DNA from: Ruthenibacterium lactatiformans
GTDB taxonomy: Bacteria; Bacillota; Clostridia; Oscillospirales; Ruminococcaceae
Direction of reading: 5' to 3'
Assembly: GCF_000949455.1 (NCBI RefSeq)
Contig: NZ_JXXK01000013.1
Location: 37,737-101,736 of the forward strand
DNA length: 64,000 nt
How positions within the stretch are numbered: the first letter of the stretch is position 1; every line of letters starts with the position of its first letter. A program made the translations under genes and the position numbers. The notes beneath the pieces were generated by a model. It worked only from the letters and a program-made list of their open reading frames with translations. It had not been told where the DNA came from and searched no databases. This document shows, piece by piece, positions 25,866 to 34,629 of the stretch.

Positions 25866-26173
25866 ACCTCTTCCCCCTTGATAAATGCATAAATGCGCTT
25901 CACTTCGTCCCATTCGTCCAGAAATGCATCAATGCGTTCCTGGCCCGCGTCCGTGATGTAAAAATACCTGCGGATACGGCCGCCGTGCTCCTGTGTGTCC
26001 GTGGTGACGTATCCGTTTGCCTCCAGACGCTTCAGGATGGGATACAGCGTGGATTCCGACACCTCGATGCAGGAGGATACCTCCCCGATGATCTTGTAGC
26101 CATAAGATGGTCCCCGGCGCAGCACCGCCAGCACGCATACGTCCAGCAGGCCCTTTTTCCGTTGGATATCCAT
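25862..26173 (-). CDS. PadR-family transcriptional regulator
   Basis: A 103-residue winged-helix regulator of the short PadR-s2 type. The pattern GPSYGYKIIGEVSSCIEVSESTLYPILKRLEANGYV (core: ESTLYPILKRLEANGYV) and RRYFYITDAGQERID is diagnostic. It likely represses itself and the co-transcribed DUF4097 gene through the palindrome at 26204-26230. The ATG at 26173 follows AAAGGAGCGCACGGA; the longer frame from 26203 would begin inside the operator and was rejected. Confidence 0.93.
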   Translation of the reverse strand: MDIQRKKGLLDVCVLAVLRRGPSYGYKIIGEVSSCIEVSESTLYPILKRLEANGYVTTDTQEHGGRIRRYFYITDAGQERIDAFLDEWDEVKRIYAFIKGEEV

Positions 26174-26203
26174 TCCGTGCGCTCCTTTCCTGATACTATG
26201 CAA

Positions 26204-26246
26204 TACATACTATGTATAATATAGTATGTACCAGGTGTCTTGTCAA
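26204..26246 (-). promoter_or_regulatory. padR promoter with palindromic operator
   Basis: Minus-strand TTGACA (26241-26246), 17 bases, TATATT (26218-26223). The -10 sits in the loop of a perfect 10-bp inverted repeat, TACATACTAT (26204-26213) and ATAGTATGTA (26221-26230), a typical PadR site containing ATGT/ACAT ends. Confidence 0.8.
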
Positions 26247-26284
26247 TACTCCGGAAAAATTTTTATCGCACGCACAAAACGTAA

Positions 26285-26450
26285 AAAGGGCGTCCGGCTG
26301 TGCCGGACGCTCCCGCGAAGCGGCTTCAGCAAAACCGCATTGAATGCGGTTTTGCATGGTTCAAGGTTCCCAAAGCCTTGTGCGCCAGCACAGGGGCGTG
26401 TGCCATATACACGCGCAGCCGCGCAAGCGGCGGCTTTGAAGTTATTGTCC
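26285..26450 (+). repeat. Structured intergenic repeat, copy 2, with extra hairpins
   Basis: The 430-base gap between padR and the DUF3788 gene holds several hairpins: GTCCGGC/GCCGGAC near 26291-26306, GCAAAACCGCATT/AATGCGGTTTTGC near 26328-26354, CTTGTGC/GCACAGG near 26379-26396, and then GGCGTGT and GCAGCCGCGC. The last part matches the order of elements in copies 1 and 3. No gene is evident in it. Confidence 0.45.
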
Positions 26451-26546
26451 TATCTCAAAATCACATTGTGCGGATATATCTCGTTCAAATGCATTGCAGT
26501 TCTTGCGCTGTTTATTCCAACAGATGCCGGAGGTGCTCTCCAAAAG

Positions 26547-26575
26547 TAGACATGCTCTGCCTGCCATGCTACACT
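26547..26575 (+). promoter_or_regulatory. Candidate promoter of the DUF3788 gene
   Basis: TAGACA (26547-26552), 17 bases, TACACT (26570-26575), about 30 bases before the start codon. Confidence 0.45.
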
Positions 26576-26607
26576 GGATACACCGATTGCAAAAGGAGGA
26601 TATTCGC

Positions 26608-27030
26608 ATGACATGGAGCACGCTTTGGCCTCAGGACCGCAAGCCCTCACCCGATGATATCGCAGAGTTTGTGGACAATCCCCTGTGGAAAACACTGTGC
26701 AGCTGGCTGGAATCGGGCTACCGCACGGTGCCGCGCATCGAATACAGCCGCTGCGGGATGGCGCCGGGCTGGAATGTAAAATACAAAAAGGGAGGCCGCG
26801 CACTGTGTACCTTGTACCCGGCGGCCGGCTCGTTCACCTGCCTTGTGTGCATCGGCCAGCGGGAAGCCATGGCGGCAGAGGCGCTGCTGCCCCTCTGCTC
26901 TCCTCCGGTGCGGCAGCTGTACCACACGGCCAGCCCGCTCAACGGCAGCCGCTGGCTGATGATACCGGTAACCGATGAAGCTGTGCTTACGGACGTGAAA
27001 GAGCTGATCGGCATACGGGCGGCGGCTTAA
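26608..27030 (+). CDS. DUF3788 family protein
   Basis: A 140-residue cytoplasmic protein of the DUF3788 type. Conserved features are WKTLCSWLESGY, IEYSRCGMAPGWNVKYKKGGRALCTLYP (core: APGWNVKYKKGGRALCTLYP) and a later FTCLVCIG segment. Function is unknown; the fold may be related to other small stress-associated single-domain proteins. The ATG at 26608 has AAAAGGAGGATATTCGC in front, a near-perfect ribosome binding site. Single gene ending at a bidirectional terminator. Confidence 0.85.
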   Translation: MTWSTLWPQDRKPSPDDIAEFVDNPLWKTLCSWLESGYRTVPRIEYSRCGMAPGWNVKYKKGGRALCTLYPAAGSFTCLVCIGQREAMAAEALLPLCSPPVRQLYHTASPLNGSRWLMIPVTDEAVLTDVKELIGIRAAA

Positions 27031-27112
27031 AGCCAAAGCGGCCCGCCCCTGTTCTTTATGGCCCCCTGGCTGCTTTTCCGGGCCGTGAGAAGTTTTTATT
27101 CTCGAAGCGCAG

Positions 27113-27146
27113 TAAAAAAGCCCCCGCCGTACGGCGGGGGCTTTTG
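27113..27146. terminator. Bidirectional terminator
   Basis: GCCCCCGCCGT/ACGGCGGGGGC (27120-27141) with AAAAAA before and TTTT after, between the convergent DUF3788 and zinc-ribbon genes. Confidence 0.85.
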
Positions 27147-27156
27147 CTTGCAAAAA

Positions 27157-27435
27157 TCAGCCTTCTTCCTTCATCTTCGCAAAGCAGTCGCTGCAGTACA
27201 CAGGACGGTCTTCGCGGGGCTTGAAAGGCACGCGGGCTTCCTTGCCGCAGGAGGCACACACAGCGGTGAACATCTCGCGGGTGCCACGGCCGGCGTTCTT
27301 GCGGGCGTCACGGCAGGCCTTGCAGCGCTGCGGCTCGTTCTCGAAGCCACGGCTTGCATAGAACTCCTGCTCACCGGCAGTGAACACGAACTCGTTGCCG
27401 CAATCTTTGCATACCAGGGTCTTGTCTTCGTACAT
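27157..27435 (-). CDS. Zinc-ribbon domain protein
   Basis: A 92-residue protein with two zinc-ribbon parts. The first has CKDCGNEF near the start and CKACRD about 30 residues later (zinc-ribbon of the probable zinc-binding type with the E-x-E-F/Y-Y-A-x-x-G-F insertion). The second has CASCGKEARVPF and YCSDCF, as in CxxC_CxxC_SSSS proteins. Such small proteins are widespread in Clostridia, with unknown role, possibly nucleic-acid binding. The start at 27435 has GGAG nine bases upstream, which overlaps an earlier in-frame ATG (27450) that itself has no ribosome binding site. A tRNA-like sequence lies just upstream. Confidence 0.88.
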   Translation of the reverse strand: MYEDKTLVCKDCGNEFVFTAGEQEFYASRGFENEPQRCKACRDARKNAGRGTREMFTAVCASCGKEARVPFKPREDRPVYCSDCFAKMKEEG

Positions 27436-27465
27436 TTTTGGTATCTCCATTTCGGATTAGTATTT

Positions 27466-27535
27466 TGCCCGCGGAAGGATTCAAACCGACACCTTTGATC
27501 TGGGACCAACGCTCTGACTTAAGCTACAAGGGGCA
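27466..27535 (-). tRNA. Degenerate tRNA-like sequence (70 bases)
   Basis: Read on the minus strand it begins TGCCCCTTGTAGCTTAAG, has AGAGCGTTGG, then TCCCAGA in the anticodon-loop position, then GGTTTGAATCC as a T-loop and ends CGCGGGCA. Five of seven acceptor pairs form (GCCC/GGGC). The D-loop lacks the GG pair, two T-stem pairs fail, and the base before the possible anticodon CCA is C instead of U. No CCA end is encoded. It is probably a pseudo-tRNA or a tRNA-like RNA, not a working tRNA. Confidence 0.4.
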
Positions 27536-27569
27536 TATATAATGGCGCGCTCCCGCGCCTTGGGTACTT

Positions 27570-28106
27570 TTATTTCAATTTTGCACGCACACGCTGCAGG
27601 GCGTTATCTACAGCTTTTTCGCTCACATTCAGCCGCTTTGCAATGGCGCTGTAAGAATTGCCGTCCAGAAACAGAGCCAGCACCTGCTTTTCAAGTGCCG
27701 AAAGCCGTGTGTCGATGCTCTGCATCGTCTGTGTATAGCGCTCGCTCTGCATCACAAGCTCTTCGGGGCCGGGGGTGCTCTCCGTCTCGGTATAAGGCAC
27801 CGAGGTATTAAGCGGCGCATGCTTGCTGCGTCCCGCCGCGCGCACCGCCGAAACAATGGCGTTCTGCACGCACACATTGGCATAGGTGGCAAAAGCCGCG
27901 CCCTTTTGCGCGTCAAAGGTCTCCAGAGCGGAAAACAGCCCGATGATCCCCTCCTGCACGGCGTCGTCAAAATCCAGCCCGGGACGCACGGCTTTTGCTG
28001 CAAGGCTGCGGATCTGCGGCATCTGCCGTGCAATCAGCCCCGCGATGGCCTGTTCGTCTCCGTTCCTGGCCTGTTCGATTTGCATGCTGAGGACATCGTC
28101 TTTCAT
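27570..28106 (-). CDS. sigH: Sigma-70 family factor, sigma-H-like
   Basis: A 178-residue RNA polymerase sigma factor. Region 2 has DFDDAVQEGIIGLFSAL and AFATYANVCVQNAIVSAVRAA, followed by SKHAPLNTSVPY, strikingly like the KHxPLNSYVSL stretch of Bacillus sigma-H. Region 4 has LSALEKQVLALFLDGNSYSAIA and a C-terminal KAVDNALQRVRAKL, also sigma-H-like. Sigma-H of Bacillus is about 218 residues, so this one is shorter at both ends. A role in entry into sporulation is inferred from the similarity and the spoIIID gene elsewhere in the window. The ATG at 28106 follows GATGGAGTATCC. Confidence 0.8.
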   Translation of the reverse strand: MKDDVLSMQIEQARNGDEQAIAGLIARQMPQIRSLAAKAVRPGLDFDDAVQEGIIGLFSALETFDAQKGAAFATYANVCVQNAIVSAVRAAGRSKHAPLNTSVPYTETESTPGPEELVMQSERYTQTMQSIDTRLSALEKQVLALFLDGNSYSAIAKRLNVSEKAVDNALQRVRAKLK

Positions 28107-28139
28107 GGATACTCCATCTGTCTGTTTCTAGACTACCTC

Positions 28140-28168
28140 ATTTTACTTTTGTTCAAGAAAAAAGTCAA
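28140..28168 (-). promoter_or_regulatory. Promoter of the sigma-H-like gene
   Basis: Minus-strand TTGACT (28163-28168), 17 bases, TAAAAT (28140-28145). Confidence 0.65.
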
Positions 28169-28177
28169 GTTCAATCG

Positions 28178-28225
28178 CCGCGCCCGCGTCATTTTTGTAC
28201 GTTTTTGCCTATAATACGGGCGCGG
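28178..28225 (-). repeat. 9-bp inverted repeat after the MATE gene
   Basis: CCGCGCCCG (28178-28186) and CGGGCGCGG (28217-28225) with a 30-base AT-rich loop, between the MATE stop and the sigH promoter. It may end the upstream operon, but no T-run follows. Confidence 0.4.
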
Positions 28226-28249
28226 AATTGTACTTTATTCCACGATATC

Positions 28250-29671
28250 TTACTCCATCCCCGCCGCGCGCTGCGCTTCTTCTTCCGGCGGCATGGGCGA
28301 CGTCTGCACCGTTACATTTCGGATCCATTTGCCGCTGCGAATACGCAGCAGCGAGAGGAACGCCTTGATGGGACTGTCCAGCTTGAGACAGACATATACC
28401 AGCGGCACCGGCAGATGCAACACAAGACCCGCCAAAATCCCCATGGGGATGCTCACCAGCCACAGCGCGCCGCAGTCGTACACAAAGGCCGTGCGGGTGT
28501 CCCCGCCGCCGCGCAGAATGCCCACGATGCACGTCACGTCGATGCCCAGCACAAGCTGCAGGCACGCCAGTACGCCGATAATGGTGTAAGCGGCTTCATA
28601 GGTTTCAGGCGTGACATTGTAAAGCAACAAAAACAGCGGCCGGATGACCAGTACCAGCAAACAGTTGAACACGCCCACCAGCACGCTGAACAGCAGCAGT
28701 GTATTGGCCACTTTCTGCACGCGGCCGCGGCTGCCCTCGCCAATGGTCTTGCCCGTAAGGACGGCCGCCGCATTGGCCACGCCCGACACGCTGATGAACA
28801 CCAGCTGGTTGAGCACGCCCGCAATACTGTTCGCCGCCACGAACACACTGCCGATGCGCCCGATGATGACGCTTGTGGCCACAAAGCCCACGCCCCACAG
28901 CAGCTCGTTGCCCAGCACGGGCAGGCTGTGGCGGGTGTAGCTGGGAAGCATCTCACGGTCGAACTTCAAACAGTCGTGCATGCGGAAGCCCACGGTATTT
29001 TCACGGAAATACATGTAAATAAGCACCATCACCAGCTCGCTGCACCGGGCAAAGATCGTGCCCACGGCCGCGCCGCGCACCTCCAGCCTCGGCGCGCCGA
29101 ATTTTCCGAAGATAAACGCATAGTTGAAAAACACATTGACAAAAAAGCTGACGCCGTAGATGGCCGTGGAGATCTTCACCTTTTCCACGGCGCGCAGGCT
29201 CATCATATAGTTGTTGGAAAGGCTGTACGGAATATACGAAAACGCCACCAGCGCCAGATAGCCGGCGCCCGCCTGGACAATCGCCTCATCTTTGGTAAAG
29301 ATGCGCAGGATGCCCTCCGGCATGAGCAGGCAGACGACGGTGATGCCCAGCGACGCCAGGAACACCAGCTGCATGCTGATGCGCATGACCTTGCGGATGC
29401 GCCCGATGTCGCCCTTGCCCCAGTACTGCGCAATGAGCACGCTGCCGCCGGATGAAAGGCCGAAGCCGAACGACATCAAAATGGAAAACGGCTGTCCGCC
29501 CAGGTTTGCCGCGGCAATGGCCACATCGCCGAAGCTTCCCAGCATCACGCTGTCCATAACGGCCACGCCGAAACTGATCATATTCTGCAGCGCAATGGGC
29601 ACCGCAATGGCCAGCAGCGTGCCCACGAAGGCCCGGTTGAGCAAAAAATGTTTGTCCAGTCTCTGTTTCAC
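28250..29671 (-). CDS. MATE family efflux transporter
   Basis: A 473-residue membrane protein with twelve predicted helices, typical length for MATE (NorM/DinF-like) Na+- or H+-driven exporters. Family patterns include AIAVPIALQNMISFGVAVMDSVMLG at the start (core: IALQNMISFGVAVMDSVMLG), SGGSVLIAQYWGKGD, and the repeat of that layout in the second half (NAAAVLTGKTIGEG). The start is GTG at 29671 with AAAAGGAGAATC upstream. It is last in a minus-strand run yfhO-tex-small membrane protein-MATE; substrate unknown. Confidence 0.94.
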   Translation of the reverse strand: MKQRLDKHFLLNRAFVGTLLAIAVPIALQNMISFGVAVMDSVMLGSFGDVAIAAANLGGQPFSILMSFGFGLSSGGSVLIAQYWGKGDIGRIRKVMRISMQLVFLASLGITVVCLLMPEGILRIFTKDEAIVQAGAGYLALVAFSYIPYSLSNNYMMSLRAVEKVKISTAIYGVSFFVNVFFNYAFIFGKFGAPRLEVRGAAVGTIFARCSELVMVLIYMYFRENTVGFRMHDCLKFDREMLPSYTRHSLPVLGNELLWGVGFVATSVIIGRIGSVFVAANSIAGVLNQLVFISVSGVANAAAVLTGKTIGEGSRGRVQKVANTLLLFSVLVGVFNCLLVLVIRPLFLLLYNVTPETYEAAYTIIGVLACLQLVLGIDVTCIVGILRGGGDTRTAFVYDCGALWLVSIPMGILAGLVLHLPVPLVYVCLKLDSPIKAFLSLLRIRSGKWIRNVTVQTSPMPPEEEAQRAAGME

Positions 29672-29721
29672 ACGATTCTCCTTTTCTTTTCCCTGTTTCC
29701 CGTCCTGCCTGCCGCGCCGCG

Positions 29722-29895
29722 TCAGTAGCGCAGAACAAAACAGACCACATACACCCAGCTCAAAAGCCCATGAAAAATAGCCCAGCCCACCGAATGCCAG
29801 GTGGTGTAGCTGATGACCATGGCCAGGGCGCTGCCGAAGGTGATGCCCGTTTTGATCGTTTTGTTCACGATGGTCGTTTTGTTTTCTCCGTTCAT
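29722..29895 (-). CDS. Small membrane protein (57 residues)
   Basis: A short protein with two hydrophobic segments (ITFGSALAMVISYTTWHSVG and WAIFHGLLSWVYVVCFVL) and a hydrophilic N-terminus. I have seen similar unnamed small membrane proteins in Clostridia but know no function. The ATG at 29895 follows AAAGGGAGAAC; a longer frame upstream overlaps the end of tex and lacks a ribosome binding site. It lies 20 bases after tex and 50 before the MATE gene. Confidence 0.75.
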   Translation of the reverse strand: MNGENKTTIVNKTIKTGITFGSALAMVISYTTWHSVGWAIFHGLLSWVYVVCFVLRY

Positions 29896-29915
29896 GTTCT
29901 CCCTTTCCCGCCGCG

Positions 29916-32078
29916 TCAGTGCGCCTGCTCCGTCTTGGGCTGCTTCATCGTCAGGGCGATGCGTTTTTTCTGCAAATCCACGCTCAGCACCCAAACCGTC
30001 ACCACATCCCCCACCTTCAGCACCTCGCTTGGGTGGCGGATGAATCTGCTGCTGATCTGGCTGATATGCACAAGGCCGTCCTGATGCACGCCGATGTCCA
30101 CAAACGCGCCGAAATCAATGACATTGCGCACGGTTCCCGTAAGCTGCATGCCCGGCGTCAGGTCCTTCATGTCCAGCACGTCGGTACGCAAAAGGGGCTT
30201 CGGCAGGCTGTCCCGCATGTCCCGGCCCGGGCGCAGCAGCTCTTCTATCATATCCTCCAGCGTAGGCACGCCCACGCCCAGCTCTGCGGCCAGCTTCCCG
30301 TGGCCCAGGCGCTTTGCCTGCTGTTCCAGTTCCCGCGCCGCCGGCGTTCCGATGTCTGCGGGCGAAAGCCCGCACAGCGCCAGCAGCTTTTCCGCCGCGC
30401 CATAGCTTTCCGGGTGCACGGCCGTTGCGTCCAGCGGGTTTTTCGCGCCCGGCACACGCAGAAAACCCGCGCACTGCTCAAACGCCTTGGGGCCGAGCTT
30501 CGGCACCTTCAGCAGCTCCCGCCGGGTTTTGAACGCGCCCGCATCCTCGCGGTATTTGACGATGTTCTTCGCCGTGGCCGCCGTCACGCCTGCCACACGG
30601 GCAAGCAGCGGCGCGCTGGCAGTGTTCAGGTCCACACCCACAGTGTTCACGCAGGATTCCACCACGCCGTCCAGCGCGGCCGAAAGCTGCGCCGGGGGCA
30701 TGTCGTGCTGATACTGCCCAACACCCACGGCCTTGGGGTCGATCTTTACAAGCTCGGCCAGCGGGTCCTGCAGGCGCCGGGCAATGGATACCGCGCTGCG
30801 CAGGTTCACATCGTATTCCGGAAACTCCTCAGCCGCCAGCTTGGAGGCCGAATACACGCTGGCTCCGGCCTCGCTCACCACCATATAGCTGACGGGCAGG
30901 TCCAGCTCTGCGATCACATTCGCCGCAAATATCTCGGTCTCCTTGCCCGCGGTACCGTTGCCGATGGCAATGATCTCCACACCGTGCTTTTTGATCAGCG
31001 CCTTCAGCGTACGCTTCGCTTCTTCCACGCGCTTAAATTCCGGAATCGGGTAAATGACGGCGGTGTCCAGCACCTTGCCCGTGGCGTCCACCACAGCCGT
31101 TTTGCAGCCCATGCGATAGCCGGGGTCAAGCCCGAGGGCCACCTTCCCCTTGATGGGCGGCTGCAGCAAAAGCTGCCGCAGGTTTTTGCTGAATACGCTG
31201 ATGGCTCCCTCGCAGGCGCGCTCCGTCAGGCCCGCGCGCACCTCCCGCTCCAGGCTGGGGTGTATAAGGCGCACATAAGCGTCCTCTGCGGCGGCGCGCA
31301 CCTGCTCTGCGCTGGGGGAATCGTTCTTCACCGTGCGCTCGGTAAGCAGCCGCACGGCCCGTGCGGCATCCACGGTGACGCTCACCTTCAGGAAGCCCTC
31401 CCTCTCGCCTCTGTCCACGGCCAGAATGCGGTGGCCCGCCATTTTTGCGGCGGGCTCGCTGTAATCGTAATAGCCCGAATATACGCTGTCTGTATCTTTT
31501 TTCGCGGCCTTGCTCTCCACCAGTGCCGTTGCGTTGTACAGGCTGCGCAGCGTAGCGCGCAGATTGGCCGAATCTGAAAAGCCCTCGGCCAAAATATCCC
31601 GCGCGCCCGCCAGCGCCGCCTCTGTGTCAGGCACTTCTTCGGTTATGTACTGCCGTGCCAGCAGCGCGGGTTCGTCCTCCGGACGCTGCTCCAGCAGCCG
31701 CGCCGCAAGCGGCTCCAGCCCCCGTGCCCGGGCGATAGACGCCCGGGTCTTGCGCTTGGGCTTATAAGGGCGGTAAATGTCTTCAACCTCCGCCAGCGTT
31801 TTGGCCTTTTCCAGCGCGGCGGCGATCTCCGGCGTCATCGCGCCCTGCTCGGTAATGGAATTGTGCACGGTCTCCTTCTGGTCGTCCAGCTTGCGCAGAT
31901 AGGAAAGCCGTTCGTCCAGCGCGCGCAGCGTCTGGTCGTCCATACTGCCCGTGGCCTCCTTGCGGTACCGGGCGATGAACGGGATGGTGTTGCCCTCATC
32001 GATGAGGGCGACGGTGGCCGCTACGCGCGCGGCATCCAGCTTGAATTCGGCTGCAAGAGTGCTTGCGTGGTTCTGCAT
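29916..32078 (-). CDS. tex: Tex family transcription accessory / RNA-binding protein
   Basis: A 720-residue protein, the usual length for Tex. Order: N-terminal helical domain with IPFIARYRKEATGSMDD, a YqgF/RNase H-like domain with GLDPGYRMGCKTAVVDATG, helix-hairpin-helix motifs (VGVDLNTASAPLLARVAGV and LLKVPKLGPKAFEQCAGFLR), and a C-terminal S1 RNA-binding domain (GMQLTGTVRNVIDFGAFVDIG). Tex proteins bind nucleic acid and affect transcription; the exact task is not settled. The ATG at 32078 follows AGGAGAAACATTGAC, one base from the yfhO stop. A longer frame to 32114 was rejected. Confidence 0.95.
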   Translation of the reverse strand: MQNHASTLAAEFKLDAARVAATVALIDEGNTIPFIARYRKEATGSMDDQTLRALDERLSYLRKLDDQKETVHNSITEQGAMTPEIAAALEKAKTLAEVEDIYRPYKPKRKTRASIARARGLEPLAARLLEQRPEDEPALLARQYITEEVPDTEAALAGARDILAEGFSDSANLRATLRSLYNATALVESKAAKKDTDSVYSGYYDYSEPAAKMAGHRILAVDRGEREGFLKVSVTVDAARAVRLLTERTVKNDSPSAEQVRAAAEDAYVRLIHPSLEREVRAGLTERACEGAISVFSKNLRQLLLQPPIKGKVALGLDPGYRMGCKTAVVDATGKVLDTAVIYPIPEFKRVEEAKRTLKALIKKHGVEIIAIGNGTAGKETEIFAANVIAELDLPVSYMVVSEAGASVYSASKLAAEEFPEYDVNLRSAVSIARRLQDPLAELVKIDPKAVGVGQYQHDMPPAQLSAALDGVVESCVNTVGVDLNTASAPLLARVAGVTAATAKNIVKYREDAGAFKTRRELLKVPKLGPKAFEQCAGFLRVPGAKNPLDATAVHPESYGAAEKLLALCGLSPADIGTPAARELEQQAKRLGHGKLAAELGVGVPTLEDMIEELLRPGRDMRDSLPKPLLRTDVLDMKDLTPGMQLTGTVRNVIDFGAFVDIGVHQDGLVHISQISSRFIRHPSEVLKVGDVVTVWVLSVDLQKKRIALTMKQPKTEQAH

Positions 32079-32079
32079 G

Positions 32080-34530
32080 TCAATGTTTCTCCTGTTTCTT
32101 TTTCTTTTCCACAAAAACGATAAAGCCGCAGTAGCCCAGCCACACGAGGATGGCCCCGAGGGTGACGCCCGTGGAGAGCTTCAGGCCCGGCGTTTCGTAG
32201 GAAAATACGATGGTGTTTTCGCCCGCGGGGCACAGCACGGCGCTCAGGCCGCCATCCACGCGCTCGATCTCAGCCTCCACGCCGTTCACCGTGGCGGTAA
32301 AGCCCTCGTCATACGGCACAGAGAAGAACACCAGATTGTCCTTTTCCAGCGTGATTTCGGCCGTAAAGCCTGTGCCGTCCGCGGAAAAGCTGGTGCTGGC
32401 CGTGGCGCGGCGGGCCGCTGCGTCCTGGACGTAGGCTTCGTAAGTCAGGTTCGCGGTGTCGGCTGTGGTGGCTTCTTCCATCAGATAACCGTATTTGGTG
32501 ATCTGCTCTCCCGTCAGCGCAACGGCGCGCATCAGCATATTGGATCGGGAATCCTCCGCCAGCCCCATCAATGTGACAGGCGCGGGCTCGCCCGCCCGCA
32601 GCGCGTCCTGCGCCGCGCCCGCCTCCGTGAGCGCATCGGCGGCGTCCACCCCCTCCTCCGTCTCGGGGAGCGGGGCTTCCAGCAGGATATATTTGTCGTA
32701 CGTAAAGCCCATGGGCACATAGTTTTCATTGCGGAAATACACCAGCGACGCGTCCTCGTGGTCATACACGTAGCCGTACGCGCCCCACTTTTCGGTGAAT
32801 TCGCTCATCTTGTCCTGAGGCACCACCACATACTCCACGCTCAGCAGACCGCGCAGTGCATAAAGCTTCTGGTCCGGCTTGGAGGATACGTCCCGCTTCA
32901 CACCCACACGGGGGTAAAAATCCATGATGGACGGCGTGACCACGCTGTTGAAGAACTGAATGCACGGTTTTTCCATCCACAGGCCGATGTTATCGTAACA
33001 GTCGTAGGAATCGATTCGGTAAAAATGATCGTCGGGCAGGTCGTTATTACGGGCGGCCACATAACACTCGCTGCGGTAGTTCGCGTCGCCCTCCCACTGC
33101 GGAAATTTGCCCAGTGCAATATGCGCCACCGAATAGAATACCGAAAAGCCCAGAATTCCTGCCAAAAGCACACGGGTGAATTTCTCGTGCCCGCGGCACC
33201 AACGGATAACACCGTAGAAAATCAGCAGGCCCAAAACAGCCGTCAGGTAGGTCAGCCAGAACTGGGACTGCTCCTTTACGACGCCCAGGCTCCATACCCC
33301 GTCCTCCTGCTTGGGCACAAGCGCGAATACCGCGAACAGCAGCGTTACCACGGCCACGGGCCGCAGGCCCTCCATCAGGTCGATCTCCTCGTCCTGCAGC
33401 GCCTGCATGGTGGCCGCGCACATGATGAGGATGGGCATATAATACCAGCGTGCGTAATAGCTGGAATTGAGTGCGTAAAAGGCCGAGTTCAGCACCGGCA
33501 CCAGCGCCATGATAAGGCACGCCCACATGATTTTTGTAAACGCGCTTTTCCTGCGTGCTTTCATATACGCCCACACGCCCGCGCAGCTCACCACCGGCAG
33601 AAACGCCGTCATGCTGGTGTGCTTTACCACCGCGTCGGTAAAGATATTGGGCAGATACGTTGGGTCCGGCGGGAGGAACAGCGAGGCCAGAATGGCGAAA
33701 TACTGCTGCACGCGGCCGTACAGCAAAAAGCCGAAGCCGCTGGAAAGGTCCACCGTGCGCGGGTTGTCCTTCAGGCACAGCACAGCCGGCCACAGGAACA
33801 TGCAGCCCAGCGCCACGCCCAGCAGGGATTCAAACGCCAGCCGTCCAAAGCGGCCCGGCGTGATCCTGTATTCGCCCGTGAGCAGCTTGATGAAAAAGTA
33901 TAAAAACAGGAAAACGATCTGACCGGCAAAAAAGAAGTAATTGTTGAGCAGATTGACGGCCACCGCCAGCGGGAATACGCCCCGCACGCCGTCGTAAACA
34001 TAGCTGTCCAGCGCCCACAGCAAAAACGGGAACAGCGCGATGCAGTCTACAAAATGATTGAAAAACGTATTGTAGACCGTAAAACCGGACAGCGCATACA
34101 GGCATGCGCCGATGACAGCATAGTTGCGTCCGGCGGAATACCGCTTCAGATAGGTATACGCGCCCAGCCCCGCCACGCCGAACTTGAGCATGAACATAGG
34201 CACCATGGAAAACGGCACCCATGCCTGAGGCAGCAGCGTCGTCAGCCAGAAAAACGGCGAACCGTACAGATAGAACGAATACGAGTTCACCGCCGAGGTA
34301 CCGAGGTCCGTCTCCCAGCTCCACTGGCCCGCGCTGTTTTTCACGAACCCGTTCATGTAAGTGTAGAACGGGATCTGCTGGCTGTTGAAATCGCCGCAGT
34401 ACTGGAACAGGCCCTTGTCCACGACGAGGAACGGCAGAAAGATGAAAAACGCCGCCGCGGCGCACACGCCGAACGACAGCAGATACCCGTTCATCTGCTT
34501 TTCCTGTTTTTGCTTTGCAAGGCTACTCAT
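32080..34530 (-). CDS. YfhO family membrane protein (GT-C-like)
   Basis: An 816-residue polytopic membrane protein with about 12-13 helices in the first 500 residues, a soluble outside region at about 500-780 and a last helix near the C-terminus followed by KKKKQEKH. FQYCGDFNSQQIPFY after TM1 is the family's conserved D-x-x-x-Q-x-x-P/x region. YfhO proteins belong to the GT-C glycosyltransferase superfamily and, in Bacillus and Listeria, act on lipoteichoic acid glycosylation; the sugar here is unknown. The ATG at 34530 has CAGGAGTAACAAGTT upstream. Confidence 0.9.
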   Translation of the reverse strand: MSSLAKQKQEKQMNGYLLSFGVCAAAAFFIFLPFLVVDKGLFQYCGDFNSQQIPFYTYMNGFVKNSAGQWSWETDLGTSAVNSYSFYLYGSPFFWLTTLLPQAWVPFSMVPMFMLKFGVAGLGAYTYLKRYSAGRNYAVIGACLYALSGFTVYNTFFNHFVDCIALFPFLLWALDSYVYDGVRGVFPLAVAVNLLNNYFFFAGQIVFLFLYFFIKLLTGEYRITPGRFGRLAFESLLGVALGCMFLWPAVLCLKDNPRTVDLSSGFGFLLYGRVQQYFAILASLFLPPDPTYLPNIFTDAVVKHTSMTAFLPVVSCAGVWAYMKARRKSAFTKIMWACLIMALVPVLNSAFYALNSSYYARWYYMPILIMCAATMQALQDEEIDLMEGLRPVAVVTLLFAVFALVPKQEDGVWSLGVVKEQSQFWLTYLTAVLGLLIFYGVIRWCRGHEKFTRVLLAGILGFSVFYSVAHIALGKFPQWEGDANYRSECYVAARNNDLPDDHFYRIDSYDCYDNIGLWMEKPCIQFFNSVVTPSIMDFYPRVGVKRDVSSKPDQKLYALRGLLSVEYVVVPQDKMSEFTEKWGAYGYVYDHEDASLVYFRNENYVPMGFTYDKYILLEAPLPETEEGVDAADALTEAGAAQDALRAGEPAPVTLMGLAEDSRSNMLMRAVALTGEQITKYGYLMEEATTADTANLTYEAYVQDAAARRATASTSFSADGTGFTAEITLEKDNLVFFSVPYDEGFTATVNGVEAEIERVDGGLSAVLCPAGENTIVFSYETPGLKLSTGVTLGAILVWLGYCGFIVFVEKKKKQEKH

Positions 34531-34629
34531 AACTTGTTACTCCTGCTATAATGTAAATAGTTTCCCGGCGCCGGCCGCGCCGAATCGATCCTACCCTGAT
34601 AATACGAGAAAAGCGAGGAAAAAATTGCA

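Noticed and set aside
26285..26450. Small protein gene in the padR-DUF3788 gap
   Set aside because: Open frames here lack ribosome binding sites and cross several hairpins; the repeat explanation fits better.
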